Shown here: in pieces, positions 27,002 through 35,812 of the stretch
Layout: every line of letters begins with the position of its first letter
Position numbering within the stretch: position 1 is the stretch's first letter
Assembly: GCF_003206135.1 (NCBI RefSeq)
Contig: NZ_PZJT01000009.1
Span: 121,387 to 185,386 of the forward strand
Direction of reading: 5' to 3'
DNA length: 64,000 bases
Source: Salinicola salarius
GTDB taxonomy: Bacteria; Pseudomonadota; Gammaproteobacteria; Pseudomonadales; Halomonadaceae
Made by a program: the position numbers and the translations under genes
Notes under the pieces: generated by a model
What the model was told of the DNA's origin: nothing
Databases searched by the model: none
What the model saw: only the letters and a program-made list of their open reading frames with translations

Positions 27002-27119
27002 TGTCATTAGTGGTGAGGTTTGACATCGCACGGCCACCATGTCGGCTATCATGAAAGCCAGCCGTAGCACTGCGTTCCGCCTACGGTGACGACGCCCCGA
27101 CGCCAATGACAGGATTTCC

Positions 27120-27980
27120 ATGCAACCCATCAAGACCGCCCTGATCGGCGCTGTCTTCTGTAGTGCGGCCGCCCAGGTCGCCGCGGCGGATAGCATCACC
27201 ATAGGAACCAACAACTGGGCCGAGAACATCGCCGTCTCGCATCTGTGGCAGCTGCTGCTCGAAGAGCAAGGTATCGACGCCACGTTGAAAGAGGTATCCA
27301 AGCCGCTACTGTTCGGCGGGCTGGCGGAAGGCGACATCGACGTCTCCCTGGAATTCTGGCTGCCGAGCGACAACTCCTATTTGACCCCTTACAAGGACCG
27401 GATCGAGCTGCACGGCACCTGGTACGACGATGCGTTGGACGCGTTGGTGGTGCCGGCCTACATCGACGATATCGATACGGTGGCCGATCTCAAGGCGCAT
27501 GCCGAAGCGTTCGAATATCAGGGGCAGCCGACGATCTTCGGGATCGAGCCGGGGTCGGCGATCTACGAGGAAACCGAGACGGCGATCGAGCAGTATTCGT
27601 TGCCTTTTCGTCAGTTGAGCAGTAGCGAAACGGCAATGTTGGCCCAGCTCGAGGAAGCTTACCGCCGCAAGGAGCCGATCGCGCTGACGCTCTGGCAGCC
27701 GCATTGGGTCTTTGCGAAATACGACCTCAAGATTCTGGACGATCCCAAGGGCGCACTGGTTTCTGGCCAGCAGGTCAAATGGCTCGCCGAAAAAGGCTTC
27801 GATGAATCGCATCCGGGCGTCGCCGCGATGCTGGATGCCTGGCACATGACGCCGGAGCAGCTTTCCACGCTGATGTTGGAGATCGAAAAAAACGGCGATC
27901 CTGACCAAGGCGCTGCGCAATGGATCGACGACAATCGAGAGCTGGTCGACGGTTGGCTGGCGGCGGACGACGACGGTTGA
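27120..27980 (+). CDS. Glycine betaine/choline-type ABC transporter substrate-binding protein
   Basis: A 286-residue periplasmic protein of the ProX/OpuAC family with a Sec signal (LIGAVFCSAAAQVAAAD). SITIGTNNWAENIAVSHLWQLLLEEQG opens the mature domain, VSLEFWLP and GTWYDDALDALVVPAY follow, and EPIALTLWQPHWVFAKYDLKIL is the conserved second lobe; several Trp residues could form an aromatic box for a quaternary amine. No permease or ATPase is next to it, so it is an orphan receptor that would use a remote transporter. AGGA precedes the ATG. Confidence 0.87.
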   Translation: MQPIKTALIGAVFCSAAAQVAAADSITIGTNNWAENIAVSHLWQLLLEEQGIDATLKEVSKPLLFGGLAEGDIDVSLEFWLPSDNSYLTPYKDRIELHGTWYDDALDALVVPAYIDDIDTVADLKAHAEAFEYQGQPTIFGIEPGSAIYEETETAIEQYSLPFRQLSSSETAMLAQLEEAYRRKEPIALTLWQPHWVFAKYDLKILDDPKGALVSGQQVKWLAEKGFDESHPGVAAMLDAWHMTPEQLSTLMLEIEKNGDPDQGAAQWIDDNRELVDGWLAADDDG

Positions 27981-28035
27981 GCGTCAGCTCACCTTCTTTC
28001 CACCCCATATTTCCACCATACCACGCTCGTCATCA

Positions 28036-28070
28036 AAAACGCCCGCATTCCTCTCGAGGAATGCGGGCGT
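28036..28070 (-). terminator. Rho-independent terminator for the peroxiredoxin gene
   Basis: A 13 bp perfect stem (ACGCCCGCATTCC, 28039-28051, and GGAATGCGGGCGT, 28058-28070) with a six-base loop. On the minus strand it is followed by TTTT, so it serves the peroxiredoxin gene 50 bp away; it may also stop the converging binding-protein transcript. Confidence 0.85.
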
Positions 28071-28120
28071 CGTCGCTTCTGCTTGGCATCGGCTGCGTCA
28101 CTGACGCGATGCCGCCGCGG

Positions 28121-28756
28121 TCACTTGTTCGGCTGCTTGGTGACGCGCAGGTAAGGCTTCTTCTCGTCCCAGCCGTTGGGGAAGAGTTCCTTGGCCTTCT
28201 CGTTGTCGATCGAAGGCACGATGATCACGTCGTCGCCGTCCTGCCAGTTGACCGGCGTGGCGACCTTGTGGCTATCGGTCAGTTGCAGGCTGTCCAGCAC
28301 GCGCAGGATCTCGGCGAAGTTGCGGCCGGTGCTGGGCGGATAGGTGATCGTCAGGCGCACCTTCCTGGCCGGGTCGATGATGAACACCGAGCGCACGGTA
28401 TTGGTACCGCTGGCGTTGGGGTGAATCATGCCGTAGGCCTCGCTCACCGAGCGGTCGGCGTCGGCCAGCAGCGGGAAGTTGAGCCCGCAGCCCTGGGTTT
28501 CCTCGATGTCGCCGACCCAGCGGGTGTGATCGTCGAGCGGGTCGACGGAAAGGCCGATCGCCTTGGTGTTGCGACGCTCGAATTCCGGCTTGAGGCGCGA
28601 GACTTCCCCCAGCTCGGTGGTGCAGACCGGCGTGAAATCGGCCGGGTGAGAAAACAGAATGACCCAACTGTCGCCGGCCCACTCGTGGAAATTGATCGGG
28701 CCGTCGGTGCTTTCCTGGGTGAAATCGGGAGCGGTATCGCCAAGTTGCAAAGCCAT
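28121..28756 (-). CDS. 1-Cys peroxiredoxin (Prx6 subfamily)
   Basis: A 211-residue thiol peroxidase that reduces hydrogen peroxide and organic peroxides. The peroxidatic cysteine lies in HPADFTPVCTTELGEV near residue 48, with the conserved Thr and Pro. NTVRSVFIIDPARKVRL and PPSTGRNFAEILRVLDSLQLTDSHKVATPVNW are typical of the Prx6 group with its long C-terminal domain. No resolving Cys sits in the usual 2-Cys position. AGGAG precedes the ATG at 28756; 20 in-frame residues upstream are not family-like. Confidence 0.93.
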   Translation of the reverse strand: MALQLGDTAPDFTQESTDGPINFHEWAGDSWVILFSHPADFTPVCTTELGEVSRLKPEFERRNTKAIGLSVDPLDDHTRWVGDIEETQGCGLNFPLLADADRSVSEAYGMIHPNASGTNTVRSVFIIDPARKVRLTITYPPSTGRNFAEILRVLDSLQLTDSHKVATPVNWQDGDDVIIVPSIDNEKAKELFPNGWDEKKPYLRVTKQPNK

Positions 28757-28963
28757 GACTTTCTCCTGTTGCCGTTGACGGCTTCTGTACGAAGCCTCGA
28801 GTCGAGTGCTTATCATGACGGGCGAGAGCAGTGTCGTGAAACAATCGATAGCACTAACGACATGCCAACGCTCGTGATGTGTGAATGACCTACCTATAAC
28901 GTGGTAGCCAAGGCCCGATATCTCAAGGGCGAGACCGTTTTTCCCTTCGCCGTCGCTTTCGGG

Positions 28964-29533
28964 TCAATTCGCTGGCGCGGCCGCCCCCAGGTAGTGCTGG
29001 CGCCAGTAGCGAATATCCAGCGACGAAACGCTGACCGTGCGGCCGCTACCGGGAGCATGGATCATCTGGCGATCGCCCATGTAGATGCCGACATGGGTCG
29101 CGCGATTGCCGGAGCCGAAGAACAGCAGGTCGCCGGGCCGGGCGACATCGATCTCGTCGAGGGCGTGGAACTGCTCGTTGGAGGTGCGTGGCAGCGAAAT
29201 GCCGATCTTGCCGTAGGCCATCTGGACCAGGCCCGAGCAGTCGTAGCCACTGGGTGTGGTGCCGCCCCAGCGATAAGGCGTGCCGAGCGCCTCCTTGGCC
29301 GCCGACATCACCAGAATGCGATCGATGGAGAGGTTGTTGCCATCGATGGCAGGCCCGTCGTCACGGGTGGCGATGGTCTTCTGGGTACTGCAACCGGCGA
29401 GCAGCAGCAGGAACAGGCCGATGAACAGCAGGCGCGGATGGGGGAGCGTTGCCTGGCGATTTGATCGGGTCGAGGGAGTCTGCCGCGCCGCGGTGAATCG
29501 AGAGAAATGGTGGGTGGTGGTGCCTGTCGCCAT
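28964..29533 (-). CDS. NlpC/P60-family lipoprotein (peptidoglycan endopeptidase)
   Basis: A 189-residue lipoprotein. The lipobox LLAGC lies near residue 47 after a hydrophobic stretch LLFIGLFLLLLAG, so export and lipidation are expected; the true start may be internal because the first 30 residues are unusually long for a signal. The NlpC/P60 catalytic domain follows: Cys in SGYDCSGLVQMAYG, His in THVGIYMGD, and third residue His in MIHAPGSG. It resembles E. coli Spr/MepS and probably cleaves murein peptide cross-links in the periplasm. Confidence 0.88.
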   Translation of the reverse strand: MATGTTTHHFSRFTAARQTPSTRSNRQATLPHPRLLFIGLFLLLLAGCSTQKTIATRDDGPAIDGNNLSIDRILVMSAAKEALGTPYRWGGTTPSGYDCSGLVQMAYGKIGISLPRTSNEQFHALDEIDVARPGDLLFFGSGNRATHVGIYMGDRQMIHAPGSGRTVSVSSLDIRYWRQHYLGAAAPAN

Positions 29534-29622
29534 GCCCGCGGGCCCTGTCTGCCGGTTTCAACCGAGTGTAGAGCAGCACCGTAAGCCTGCAAAGCCCGTC
29601 ACCACGTCTCAGCAGCGCAGGA

Positions 29623-29931
29623 TCAGAGGCAGGCCGAGCGGGGCATCGCCACCAGATCTGGCACGAGGTCGGCGGTCTGTTGCAGATGGACGGCGCAGAC
29701 CACGCGCAACAGCGAGGCGAGATTGCTGACTTCGCCTTTCTCCTCTACCACCTCGCTGTAAAGCTGGCTGATGAAACGCGCGGTCGAGAGGTTCTGACTC
29801 GCGGCCAGCGCATCCAGAATCTCCCAGAATTCGTTCTCCAGCCTGACGCTCGTCACGCAACCCTGCAGGCGCACCGAGCGGGTGGTGTTCTCGTAGCGAG
29901 CCGGGGCGGTGCTGGCGTAGAGATGGCACAT
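29623..29931 (-). CDS. Ribbon-helix-helix domain protein (RHH_4 type)
   Basis: A 102-residue protein. RSVRLQGCVTSVRLENEFWEILDALAASQNLSTARFISQLYSEV is the conserved core: a short strand and two helices of the ribbon-helix-helix_4 family, followed by EKGEVSNLASLLRVVCAVHL. These proteins are probably DNA-binding, but targets are not established. AGGAG lies 8 bases before the ATG. The 261 bp between it and the divergent dehydrogenase operon holds no gene; it is a plausible shared control region. Confidence 0.8.
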   Translation of the reverse strand: MCHLYASTAPARYENTTRSVRLQGCVTSVRLENEFWEILDALAASQNLSTARFISQLYSEVVEEKGEVSNLASLLRVVCAVHLQQTADLVPDLVAMPRSACL

Positions 29932-30192
29932 GGCAGTCTCCTGTCGATGGGCATGGCACGAAGCGGGGCACGCGATTCATTGAACTTAGCGCTCTAAGCA
30001 CTCTGCTGACCATTCGACTTGAGTCGCGTTTTCTTGCCTGCCGGTTTTGCGGCCTTTCGGCTTTGCGTCGCAGTCTCTTCTAATACCTTGGCCGCAGTAG
30101 TAGTCCACTAATACCCGCTGCCGGTTCATGCCTCCTAGTCTGAGTGCAGACCGTCGAGAGCGAAGCGCCCGACGTCAGACGAGGAGATCACC

Positions 30193-30762
30193 ATGACTCA
30201 TCCATCCCTTTCGCGTCGCGTTTTTCTGGAGGCCAGCGGCGGCACGCTGGTCGGAACGCTGGCGTTCGCCAACGGCGCCATCGCCATGCTGGCGCCGAGT
30301 ACGAGCTGGGCCGTGACCACGGAGCAGTTCGACGATCATCAGGCGCGAACGCTGCTCATATTCACCCGGCATCTGCTACCTCACGACACCCTCGAGGACG
30401 CTGTCTACGCTCTGGTAGTCAAAGATCTCGACCGCCAGGCCGCCGATCCGCAGGTGCGCCAGCAGTTAACCAACGGCATCGCCACGCTGGATCGCCAGGC
30501 CGGTGGCGAGTGGCTGGCGTTGAACGAGGACGACCGTCAGGCGCAGGTCGAAGCGATTTCCGGCTCTCCGTTCTTCAAGACCGTACACGGCAGCGCCATT
30601 GTAGCGCTCTACAACAATCCGCTGGCGTTCGCCCACTTCGGCTATGGCGGCGGCGTGGACGACTCGGGCTATCTGCATCGCGGCTTCAGCGATATTACCT
30701 GGTTGCCGGAACCGCCCATCGCGGCCAGCGGCACGATTCCTGTCGACTCCACCCCGGCCTGA
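30193..30762 (+). CDS. Gluconate 2-dehydrogenase subunit 3-like (small gamma subunit of a GMC dehydrogenase)
   Basis: A 189-residue small subunit. SRRVFLEASGGTLVGTLAFANGAIAM is a Tat-like signal (RR followed by a hydrophobic run), and ARTLLIFTRHLLPHDTLEDAVY followed by FGYGGGVDDSGYLHRG matches the gluconate_2-dh3 family. This subunit pairs with a membrane-associated FAD dehydrogenase and carries it across the membrane by Tat. The partner follows after 38 bp. GAGGAG precedes the ATG. Confidence 0.87.
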   Translation: MTHPSLSRRVFLEASGGTLVGTLAFANGAIAMLAPSTSWAVTTEQFDDHQARTLLIFTRHLLPHDTLEDAVYALVVKDLDRQAADPQVRQQLTNGIATLDRQAGGEWLALNEDDRQAQVEAISGSPFFKTVHGSAIVALYNNPLAFAHFGYGGGVDDSGYLHRGFSDITWLPEPPIAASGTIPVDSTPA

Positions 30763-30800
30763 CACAGGATCCGACGATAACGACCAAGAGGAGAAGCGCC

Positions 30801-32381
30801 GTGGACTACACCAATCAGCGCACTTTCGACCATGACGACGACGGCGTCGTGGTTGTCATCGGCTCCGGTGCTGGCGGTGGCACGCTGGCCAACGGGCTCG
30901 CTCAGCAGGGCATCAAGGTAGTGCTGCTGGAAGCCGGCGGCCTGCATACGCGCACCGACTTTCACACCGACGAGTGGCGCGCCTACGAGCAGCTGTCATG
31001 GCTCGATCCGCGCACCACCTCCGGCAGCTGGCGCGTAGCGCAGGACTTCCCCAATCTGCCGGCGTGGATCTGCAAGACCGTCGGCGGTTCGACCACCCAC
31101 TGGAGTGCCTGCAGTCTGCGCATTCAGCCCCACGAATTCGAAGCCCGCACCCGTTACGGTGATCTCGAAGGCGCCACGCTGCTCGACTGGCCGATCGGCT
31201 ACGACGACCTCGCGCCCTATTACGATCGTGCCGAAAAGCGCCTCAACGTTACCCGCACTAACGACATTCCCGGTCTGCCGGGCAATAACAACTTCAAGGT
31301 GATGTACTCAGGCGCCCAGAAGCTTGGCTACGAGTGCAACACCGGACACATGGCGATCAACAGCCGCGAGATGGACAGCCGCGGGCACTGTCAGCAGCGC
31401 GGCTTCTGCTTCCAGGGCTGCCGCTCGGGTGCGAAGTGGTCGACGCTCAACACCGAGATTCCCGAGGCGCTGGCTACCGGTAACTGCGAGATGCGCACCC
31501 GGGCGCACGTCGCCGAGATTACCCATGACGCCAGCGGCAAGGTGACCGGCGTCAGCTACTTCGATGGAAATGGTGAAATGCAGCACCAGAAGGCGCGCGT
31601 GGTAGCGGTCGCCGGCAATTCAATCGAAACGCCGCGGCTGCTGCTCAATTCCGCGTCGACCCAGTTCCCCGACGGGCTCGCTAACGGCAGCGGCCATGTC
31701 GGCAAGCACTACATGCGCCACATGACCGGCTCGGTCTATGCCGCATTCGAGCAGCCGGTGCATATGTATCGCGGCACGGTGATGGCGGGGATCATTCCCG
31801 ACGAGGCACGTCACGACGATGGCCGAGGCTTTGCCGGCGGCTACGAGATGGAAACCATCGCGCTGGGACTGCCGCTGGCGGCGGCGTTCCTCAATCCTGG
31901 CGGTTGGGGGCGCGACTTCACCCGCATGATCGACCAGTACGACCATCTCGCCGCGATGTGGCTGGTCGGCGAGGACATGCCGCGCGACACCAACCGAGTC
32001 ACGCTCAACCACGATGTCCGCGATCAGCACGGCCTGCCCGTGGCCAATGTCCACTACGACGATCACGACAACGATATCGCCATGCGCAATCACGCCTACC
32101 AGCAGGGTAGCGACGTTTATCGTGCCGCCGGGGCGGTGGATATATACGAAGTCCCGCCGTACCCCTCGACCCACAATCTCGGCACCTGCCGCATGAGCGA
32201 GAAACCGGAAGACGGCGTCTGCAACGGCTTCGGCCAGACCCACGAGGTGAGCAATCTGTTCATCTCCGACGGCAGCCAGTTCACCACCTCCGCGGCGGAA
32301 AACCCGACGCTGACGATCATCGCGATGGCGATGCGTCAGGCGGAGCATATTGGGGAGCGGATGAAGGCCCGAGCGATCTAG
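30801..32381 (+). CDS. GMC-family FAD-dependent dehydrogenase, large subunit
   Basis: A 526-residue flavoprotein. The N-terminal dinucleotide fold VVVIGSGAGGGTLANGLAQQG is near residue 16, the covalent or contact region VGGSTTHWSACSLR near 95, a cysteine-rich CQQRGFCFQGCRSGAKW near 195, and the GMC C-terminal STHNLGTCRMSEKPEDGV with LFISDGSQFTTSAAENPTLTI (catalytic His/Asn region) near 460. It oxidises an alcohol or sugar and normally passes electrons to a cytochrome c subunit, which is not encoded next to it. A GTG start at 30801 is preceded by GAGGAG. Confidence 0.88.
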   Translation: MDYTNQRTFDHDDDGVVVVIGSGAGGGTLANGLAQQGIKVVLLEAGGLHTRTDFHTDEWRAYEQLSWLDPRTTSGSWRVAQDFPNLPAWICKTVGGSTTHWSACSLRIQPHEFEARTRYGDLEGATLLDWPIGYDDLAPYYDRAEKRLNVTRTNDIPGLPGNNNFKVMYSGAQKLGYECNTGHMAINSREMDSRGHCQQRGFCFQGCRSGAKWSTLNTEIPEALATGNCEMRTRAHVAEITHDASGKVTGVSYFDGNGEMQHQKARVVAVAGNSIETPRLLLNSASTQFPDGLANGSGHVGKHYMRHMTGSVYAAFEQPVHMYRGTVMAGIIPDEARHDDGRGFAGGYEMETIALGLPLAAAFLNPGGWGRDFTRMIDQYDHLAAMWLVGEDMPRDTNRVTLNHDVRDQHGLPVANVHYDDHDNDIAMRNHAYQQGSDVYRAAGAVDIYEVPPYPSTHNLGTCRMSEKPEDGVCNGFGQTHEVSNLFISDGSQFTTSAAENPTLTIIAMAMRQAEHIGERMKARAI

Positions 32382-32510
32382 CGACGAGCAGCGAGCCACG
32401 AGCTAAGAGCGAACATCACTCACTTCCGCTACCTGAGGTGTTTTCAGGATTCTCGCCAAGCGGTGTGTTCCATCGCTACCGATGAAACCAGAAGGAACAG
32501 GAGAAACGAC

Positions 32511-33314
32511 ATGGCTAATACTACGAAGTCTCAGCAGAACCCCCGCAACGTACTGGTGACCGGCGCCGCCCGCGGTATCGGGCGCGCCATCGCGCTGCGA
32601 TTGGCGGAAGACGGTCACAACGTCGCGGTCAACGATATTGCCGCCAATCGTTCGGCGCTGGAGGGGCTCGCCGGCGAGATCCGCGACAAGGGCCGCAAGA
32701 GTTCGGTGGCGATCGCCGATGTCTCCAACCAGGGCGAAGTCGAGGACATGGTGACCCAGACGGTTGCCGATCTCGGCTCGCTGGACGTGATGATCGCCAA
32801 CGCCGGTATCGCCCACGTGCAGTCGTTGCTGGAGCTCGACGCCGACGACTGGGACAAGGTGATGTCGGTCAACCTGCGTGGGGTCTTCCTGTGTTATCAG
32901 ACCGCCGCCAAGCAGATGATCCAGCAGGGCAACGGCGGCAAGATCATCGGCGCGGCCTCGATCGTCGCCTATCGCCCGTTCGCGCTGCTGGGACCGTATT
33001 CGGCCTCCAAGTGGGGCGTGCGCGGGCTGACTCAGGCCGCCGCCATGGAATGGGCCAAGCACGGCATTACCGTCAATGCCTACTGTCCGGGTATCGTCGG
33101 CACCGACATGTGGGAGCTGATCGACGAAAAGCTCGCCGCCGAGGAAGGTTGGCAGAAGGGCGAGGCGCTCAAGACCTACTCGGGCGCAATTGCGCTGGGG
33201 CGTGTCTCGGTGCCGGAAGACGTTGCGAGCTACGTCTCCTATCTTGCCTCGCCGGATTCGGACTACATGACCGGACAGTCGGTGATGATTGATGGGGGGA
33301 TACAGTTCTCGTAA
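32511..33314 (+). CDS. SDR, acetoin(diacetyl) reductase-like
   Basis: A 267-residue classical SDR. VTGAARGIGRAIALRLAEDG near residue 14, NAGIAH near 98, catalytic Ser in AASIVAYRP and YSASKWGVRGLTQAAAMEWAKHGITVNAYCPGIVGTDMW near 165 match butanediol/acetoin reductases; VNDIAAN with Asp at strand 2 suggests NAD(H). AGGAACAGGAG precedes the ATG at 32511. It follows the GMC dehydrogenase by 129 bp and may share its regulation, oxidising or reducing C4 hydroxyketones. Substrate is inferred from similarity. Confidence 0.85.
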   Translation: MANTTKSQQNPRNVLVTGAARGIGRAIALRLAEDGHNVAVNDIAANRSALEGLAGEIRDKGRKSSVAIADVSNQGEVEDMVTQTVADLGSLDVMIANAGIAHVQSLLELDADDWDKVMSVNLRGVFLCYQTAAKQMIQQGNGGKIIGAASIVAYRPFALLGPYSASKWGVRGLTQAAAMEWAKHGITVNAYCPGIVGTDMWELIDEKLAAEEGWQKGEALKTYSGAIALGRVSVPEDVASYVSYLASPDSDYMTGQSVMIDGGIQFS

Positions 33315-33424
33315 CCCCACCCCGACTGAAGGGCGGTCCAGCTTGCTTGTGACCGGTGGATGCCGCCCTCATCTGTACGTTCACGATATTTTTCCCTGCA
33401 TTCAGTTTCGATTCTGGAGTCCCC

Positions 33425-33976
33425 ATGCCCATCAGCGAAGACGTTTCCATCAGCGAAGACCGGGTCCCCGGTGTCGAGCCCGCGCCGCGCGAGACCGAGG
33501 GCTTCGTGCTCAATCACACCATGCTGCGCGCCAAGGAGCCAGAACGGTCGCTTTCGTTCTACACCCGCGTGTTCGGCATGCGTCTGCTGCGCAAGCTCGA
33601 CTTCCCGGAGATGCAATTCACGCTCTACTTTCTGGCGCGGGTCGACGACGAGGGCACGATCCCAGCGGACGACGGTGAGCGCACGGCCTATACCTTCTCG
33701 CAGAAGGGCGTGCTGGAGTTGACCCACAACTGGGGTAGCGAGGACGATCCCGAGCTTTCCTATCACGACGGCAATGCCGAACCGCAGGGCTTCGGCCACA
33801 TCTGCTTCGCGGTGCCGGATCTGGCCGCCGCCGAGCGCTGGTTCGATGTCAATAATGTCGAGTTCAAGAAACGCTCGGACCAAGGCAAGATGAAGAACGT
33901 GATCTTCGTCAAGGACCCGGACGGTTACTGGATCGAGGTCGTCCAGCCCTCGCTGTCCAAGGGGCTGGGCCAGTGA
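33425..33976 (+). CDS. gloA: Lactoylglutathione lyase (glyoxalase I)
   Basis: A 183-residue metal-dependent lyase converting the methylglyoxal-glutathione hemithioacetal to S-lactoylglutathione. LNHTMLRAKEPERSLSFYTRVFGMRLL gives the first metal His, GVLELTHNWG the Glu, GFGHICFAVPD the second His and DPDGYWIEVVQP the last Glu. It is of the longer, eukaryote-like and Pseudomonas GloA1 size class, which is often Zn-dependent. The lactate dehydrogenase gene 60 bp downstream fits methylglyoxal detoxification to D-lactate and then pyruvate. Confidence 0.92.
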   Translation: MPISEDVSISEDRVPGVEPAPRETEGFVLNHTMLRAKEPERSLSFYTRVFGMRLLRKLDFPEMQFTLYFLARVDDEGTIPADDGERTAYTFSQKGVLELTHNWGSEDDPELSYHDGNAEPQGFGHICFAVPDLAAAERWFDVNNVEFKKRSDQGKMKNVIFVKDPDGYWIEVVQPSLSKGLGQ

Positions 33977-34036
33977 TCTGCTATCGGGATCGATAACCGC
34001 CCAGCAAGGGGCCATCGCCCATCAAGGAAAGTGCCC

Positions 34037-35797
34037 ATGAGCGTGCAGCAGAACCCGGCCGAGCGTCGGCATTTCATCGAGCACCTGACCGATATCGTCG
34101 GTCCGCGCCACGTGATCACCAGCGAGGTCGGTACGCGGCGCTATCGTAACGGATTTCGTTTCGGTGGCGGCTCGGTTGTTGCCGTGGTCAAGCCCGGCTC
34201 GCTGGTCGAGCAGTGGCGCGTCCTGAAAGCGTGTATCGAGAGCGATCGCATCGTCATCACTCAGGCGGCCAATACTGGCCTGACCGGCGGCTCGACGCCG
34301 GACGGGGACGACTACGACCGCGAGATCGTCATCGTCAGCACGCTGCGGCTCAATAAACTGCAGGTGATCGATGAAGGCCGGCAAGTGATCTGCCTGCCCG
34401 GCGCCACGCTGGACCAGCTAGAGAAACGGCTCGCCCCGCTGGGCCGCGAGCCGCACTCGGTGATCGGCTCCTCGTGCCTCGGCGCGTCGGTCTTTGGCGG
34501 TGTCTGTAACAACTCCGGCGGATCGCTGGTCAAGCGCGGCCCGGCCTATACCGAGCTGTCGATTCATGCCCGGCTCGATGCCGGCGGTCGGTTGCAACTG
34601 GTCAATCATCTGGGTGTCAGTCTTGGCGACGGTCCGGAAACGATTCTGTCCCGCCTGGAGCGCGGCGATTACCGCCCGCAGGACGTCTCGCATATAGATG
34701 CGGCGGCCTCCGATCCGGACTACATCGATCACGTACGTGAGATCGATGCCGAGACCCCGGCACGCTTCAATGCCGATCCGCGAAGGCTACATGAAGCTGC
34801 CGGTTCCGCCGGCAAGCTGATGGTCTTCGCGCTGCGCCTTGATACCTTTCCGCAGGAGCAGGAAGCCAAGGTGTTCTACCTGGGCACCAACGATACCGGC
34901 GCGCTGACCGAGCTGCGTCGGTGTATTCTCGCCGAGTCCGAGACGTTACCGATCGCCGGCGAGTATATGCACCGGGAGGCGTTCGACGTCGCCGAGAAAT
35001 ACGGCAAGGACACTTTCCTGACCATTCGCGCGCTGGGCACCGGGCGGCTGCCACGATTCTTCGCACTCAAGAACCGGATCGACGGCTTCTGCGATCGACT
35101 GAAGCTTCCGGCCAACATGTCCGACCGGCTGCTACAGCGGCTGAGCCAACTCTTCCCGTCACACCTGCCCGCGCGGCTGACCGAGTATCGGGAGCGCTTC
35201 GAACATCATCTGATGCTCAAGGTCTCCGGCGAGAGCGTGGAATCGACGCGGGCTTTGCTAAGAGAACACTTTGAACGTTTCGAAGGTGATTTCTTCGAAT
35301 GCACGGCGGACGAGGGCGCCAAGGCGTTCCTGCACCGCTTCGCCGCTGCCGGCGCTGCGGTGCGCTATCGCATCATGCATCGCGACACGGTGGAGGATAT
35401 TGTCGCACTGGATATTGCCTTGAAGCGCAGCGAGCGCGACTGGTTTGAGACGCTACCGGAGGACGTCGAGCGGCCGATGATCAAGAAGCTCTACTACGGC
35501 CACTTTCTCTGCCACGTGCTGCATCAGGACTACATCGTCGCCAAGGGCACCGACTGTCTCACGCTGGAGCATCGCTTGTGGGAACTGCTGGATGCCCGCG
35601 GCGCCGAGTACCCCGCCGAGCACAACGTCGGGCATCTCTATAAGGCCAAGCCGGCGCTGGCCAATTTCTACCGCGAGCTCGACCCTTGCAACGCCTTCAA
35701 CCCCGGTATCGGCCAGACCAGCAAGTGCCGGCATTGGGGCGAAACGACGGCGGGGCCGGACGAGGCGACGCCGCTACGCGAATCCGTCCACGGCTAG
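34037..35797 (+). CDS. dld: Quinone-dependent D-lactate dehydrogenase
   Basis: A 586-residue peripheral membrane FAD enzyme that oxidises D-lactate to pyruvate and feeds electrons to the quinone pool. The FAD_binding_4 fold includes ITQAANTGLTGGSTPDGDDY near residue 75, and GSSCLGASVFGGVCNNSGGSLVKRGPAY near 145. The C-terminal Lact-deh-memb domain contains RIMHRDTVEDIVALDIALKRSERDWFE and YPAEHNVGHLYKA. Length and domain order match E. coli Dld. AAGGAAAG precedes the ATG. It lies directly after gloA, completing a methylglyoxal-to-pyruvate route. Confidence 0.93.
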   Translation: MSVQQNPAERRHFIEHLTDIVGPRHVITSEVGTRRYRNGFRFGGGSVVAVVKPGSLVEQWRVLKACIESDRIVITQAANTGLTGGSTPDGDDYDREIVIVSTLRLNKLQVIDEGRQVICLPGATLDQLEKRLAPLGREPHSVIGSSCLGASVFGGVCNNSGGSLVKRGPAYTELSIHARLDAGGRLQLVNHLGVSLGDGPETILSRLERGDYRPQDVSHIDAAASDPDYIDHVREIDAETPARFNADPRRLHEAAGSAGKLMVFALRLDTFPQEQEAKVFYLGTNDTGALTELRRCILAESETLPIAGEYMHREAFDVAEKYGKDTFLTIRALGTGRLPRFFALKNRIDGFCDRLKLPANMSDRLLQRLSQLFPSHLPARLTEYRERFEHHLMLKVSGESVESTRALLREHFERFEGDFFECTADEGAKAFLHRFAAAGAAVRYRIMHRDTVEDIVALDIALKRSERDWFETLPEDVERPMIKKLYYGHFLCHVLHQDYIVAKGTDCLTLEHRLWELLDARGAEYPAEHNVGHLYKAKPALANFYRELDPCNAFNPGIGQTSKCRHWGETTAGPDEATPLRESVHG

Positions 35798-35812
35798 TGG
35801 GGTGCGGCAGCT

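Noticed and set aside
27020..27052. Promoter-like TTGACA and TATCAT before the betaine-type binding protein
   Set aside because: The spacer is 21 bases, too long for a standard sigma-70 promoter.
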